Shown here: one piece after another, positions 62,971-64,000 of the stretch | Layout: every line of letters begins with the position of its first letter | Numbering within the stretch: the first letter of the stretch is position 1 | Assembly (NCBI GenBank): GCA_963925035.1 | Contig: CAWUSK010000016.1 | Coordinates: 21,786-85,785 of the forward strand | Length of the DNA: 64,000 nucleotides | DNA from: UBA4466 sp963925035 | GTDB lineage: Bacteria; Bacteroidota; Bacteroidia; Flavobacteriales_D; Crocinitomicaceae | Direction of reading: 5' to 3' | Program-made: the position numbers and the translations under genes | The notes under the pieces: model-generated | Seen by the model: only the letters and a program-made list of their open reading frames with translations | What the model was told of the DNA's origin: nothing | Database searches by the model: none

Positions 62971-63483
62971 ATGGACACATTAGACAACATACACAGCGAA
63001 AACGAACCAAGACCAAAATTTTTAACGGTTTTGTGCATTCTAACTTTTATCGCAACTGGGATGAGTCTCCTGACGGGAATTTACAATCTCCTAATCACTG
63101 GACGACAATCAAAAGATGCGATGCTAGGGGCTAAAGTTGAGATGACTCAATCGATTAACGAAATGAAGGACCTCGGAATGACTGGTTTTGTTGAGCTATT
63201 GGAAAAGATACAACGCATGTCAGTTGAAATAAATGACAATTTTTATTTCGCTGGTCTTTTTGGATTGCTTTTGACGATTATTGGATTATACAGTGCAATA
63301 AGAATGTGGAAAGGTTCAAAACTCGGATTTCACATTTACATTATCTACAACCTTTTGGCAATTGGAGGACTTTACCTTTATGTCTCGCCGGCAAACGTCC
63401 CAAGTGTTTTCGTTATTTTCAACGTTGTGCTTTCTGTAGCATTTATTTTTATGTACTCTAGGAATCTGAAATGGATGAGGTAA
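62971..63483 (+). CDS. four-helix membrane protein of unknown function
   Basis: The 170-residue protein has hydrophobic segments at about residues 18-42, 90-110, 117-139 and 142-163, with a charged N-terminus and an amphipathic stretch (residues 48-85) containing MTQSINEMKDLGM. The family is not recognised. It follows hutH by 29 bases, so co-transcription is possible. Confidence 0.72.
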   Translation: MDTLDNIHSENEPRPKFLTVLCILTFIATGMSLLTGIYNLLITGRQSKDAMLGAKVEMTQSINEMKDLGMTGFVELLEKIQRMSVEINDNFYFAGLFGLLLTIIGLYSAIRMWKGSKLGFHIYIIYNLLAIGGLYLYVSPANVPSVFVIFNVVLSVAFIFMYSRNLKWMR

Positions 63484-63586
63484 CAGTCTTTGACTATTTT
63501 TGATTATTTTGATTGTAATTAATATAAAGGAAATAAGGACTATAGTCTATATTACTTTGTTATAACCAACTACCCACTCCCGAAAA

Positions 63587-64000
63587 TCACCAACTGTGTT
63601 TGACTGGTTTTGTTTTAAGGACAAATTTTGCAACACCTCCACTCAAGTATACGTGATTCCACCAATAACCATTGAGGTGCTTGTTTAGCATTCGCTTCCG
63701 AAGGTTGTACGTTTTGTAATGCTTCATGATTCCTAAATAGGAATTCATGCTACTTAAAAGGGCGTTTTGATCTTCTCTATTTGGCTTACGCCTAACTTCT
63801 ATGACTTGATTGTGCTTTTGAATGGCAGTGTAAAAATTGCCTTTGGTTCGGTTAGCAATATAAATTCTATTGGGCTTTAACACTGTGCCTAGAAACTTGA
63901 CTCCTTTTGTGTAATGCTGTAAATAGATTTTCTTTGGATGAAGCTTCAATTTTAATTCATCATTCAGGTAATTGGATATTACAGGAATTAAAGACTTCAG
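63587..64000 (-). CDS. reverse transcriptase, C-terminal part (runs off the right edge)
   Basis: The minus-strand frame is open to the window edge (64000), so the 5' part is missing; 137 residues remain. The visible block LHPKKIYLQHYTKGVKFLG, then PNRIYIANRTKGNFY, is the thumb-proximal RT region typical of diversity-generating-retroelement and related Bacteroidota reverse transcriptases. The rest has a basic helical pattern (NSYLGIMKHYKTYNLRKRML). The palm and its YxDD motif are outside the window. The class is therefore uncertain: DGR, group II intron or other RT. Confidence 0.75.
   Translation of the reverse strand: MKSLIPVISNYLNDELKLKLHPKKIYLQHYTKGVKFLGTVLKPNRIYIANRTKGNFYTAIQKHNQVIEVRRKPNREDQNALLSSMNSYLGIMKHYKTYNLRKRMLNKHLNGYWWNHVYLSGGVAKFVLKTKPVKHSW

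Noticed and set aside
63538..63547. Perfect palindrome GACTATAGTC between the membrane protein and the RT gene
   Set aside because: Ten bases are too few to support an operator or attachment site in AT-rich DNA.

Overview
The window is AT-rich chromosomal DNA of a Gram-negative Bacteroidota bacterium, most likely a flavobacterial or Crocinitomicaceae (Fluviicola-like) lineage. The reasons are four secreted proteins with C-terminal type IX secretion (T9SS) sorting domains, a fused lpxC-fabZ gene, a DUF4295 gene directly after rpmB-rpmG, a menaquinone gene set, and promoter boxes of the Bacteroidetes form TAnnTTTG. No tRNA, rRNA, CRISPR array, intact insertion sequence or prophage was seen. The species is inference.

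Layout. 1-618: decayed coding fragments, then a cold-shock gene with a clear terminator. 887-2644: SET-domain protein, GNAT acetyltransferase and a lipoprotein hydrolase. 2722-8755 (minus): an SDR enzyme, a DUF2141 protein, a secreted sugar-dehydrogenase-like protein, an Mpl-type Mur ligase and ApbE. 8706-14249 (minus): a giant exported protein with about 21 repeats of 59 residues. 14364-16644: FAD amine oxidase plus gcvT. 16696-22770 (minus): a tight run of six intact genes (small lipoprotein, an epimerase-CBS fusion, DAHP synthase, KdsC-like phosphatase, saccharopine-dehydrogenase-like enzyme, UMF1-family transporter) ending in a dead lipoprotein gene whose start still overlaps the transporter stop as ATGA. 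22883-31000: mixed metabolic genes, including an alpha/beta hydrolase with no normal start codon, a Hanks-type kinase beside an M61 peptidase, and an ABC-F protein. 31088-32952: a T9SS cargo pair. 33344-37542: murB, then divergent menI-like/menF/menD. 37582-40764: TerC and small proteins, thioredoxin. 40842-48485: lipid A genes (lpxD, lpxC-fabZ, lpxA), rlmD, cinA, rpmB-rpmG-DUF4295, ftsY. 48636-58815: two large secreted zinc metallopeptidases carrying Ig-like repeats and T9SS tails. 58912-63483: ACMSD-like amidohydrolase, hisS, hutH and a membrane protein. The right edge cuts a reverse transcriptase on the minus strand.

Much of the window is envelope biology: peptidoglycan (mpl, murB), lipid A (lpxD/C/A), T9SS cargo, lipoproteins and the giant repeat protein. 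Central metabolism (menaquinone, glycine cleavage, shikimate entry, histidine) and translation (ribosomal proteins, ftsY, hisS, rlmD) fill the rest. The larger gene-free gaps mostly hold fossils: a lipoprotein, an ECF sigma-factor N-terminus, a regulator-propeller fragment and left-edge fragments.

The best candidates for undescribed or unusual biology are the edge reverse transcriptase (possibly part of a diversity-generating retroelement), the epimerase-CBS fusion in its operon, the giant 59-residue-repeat protein overlapping apbE, and the hydrolase that seems to start at ATT inside a TAATT overlap.
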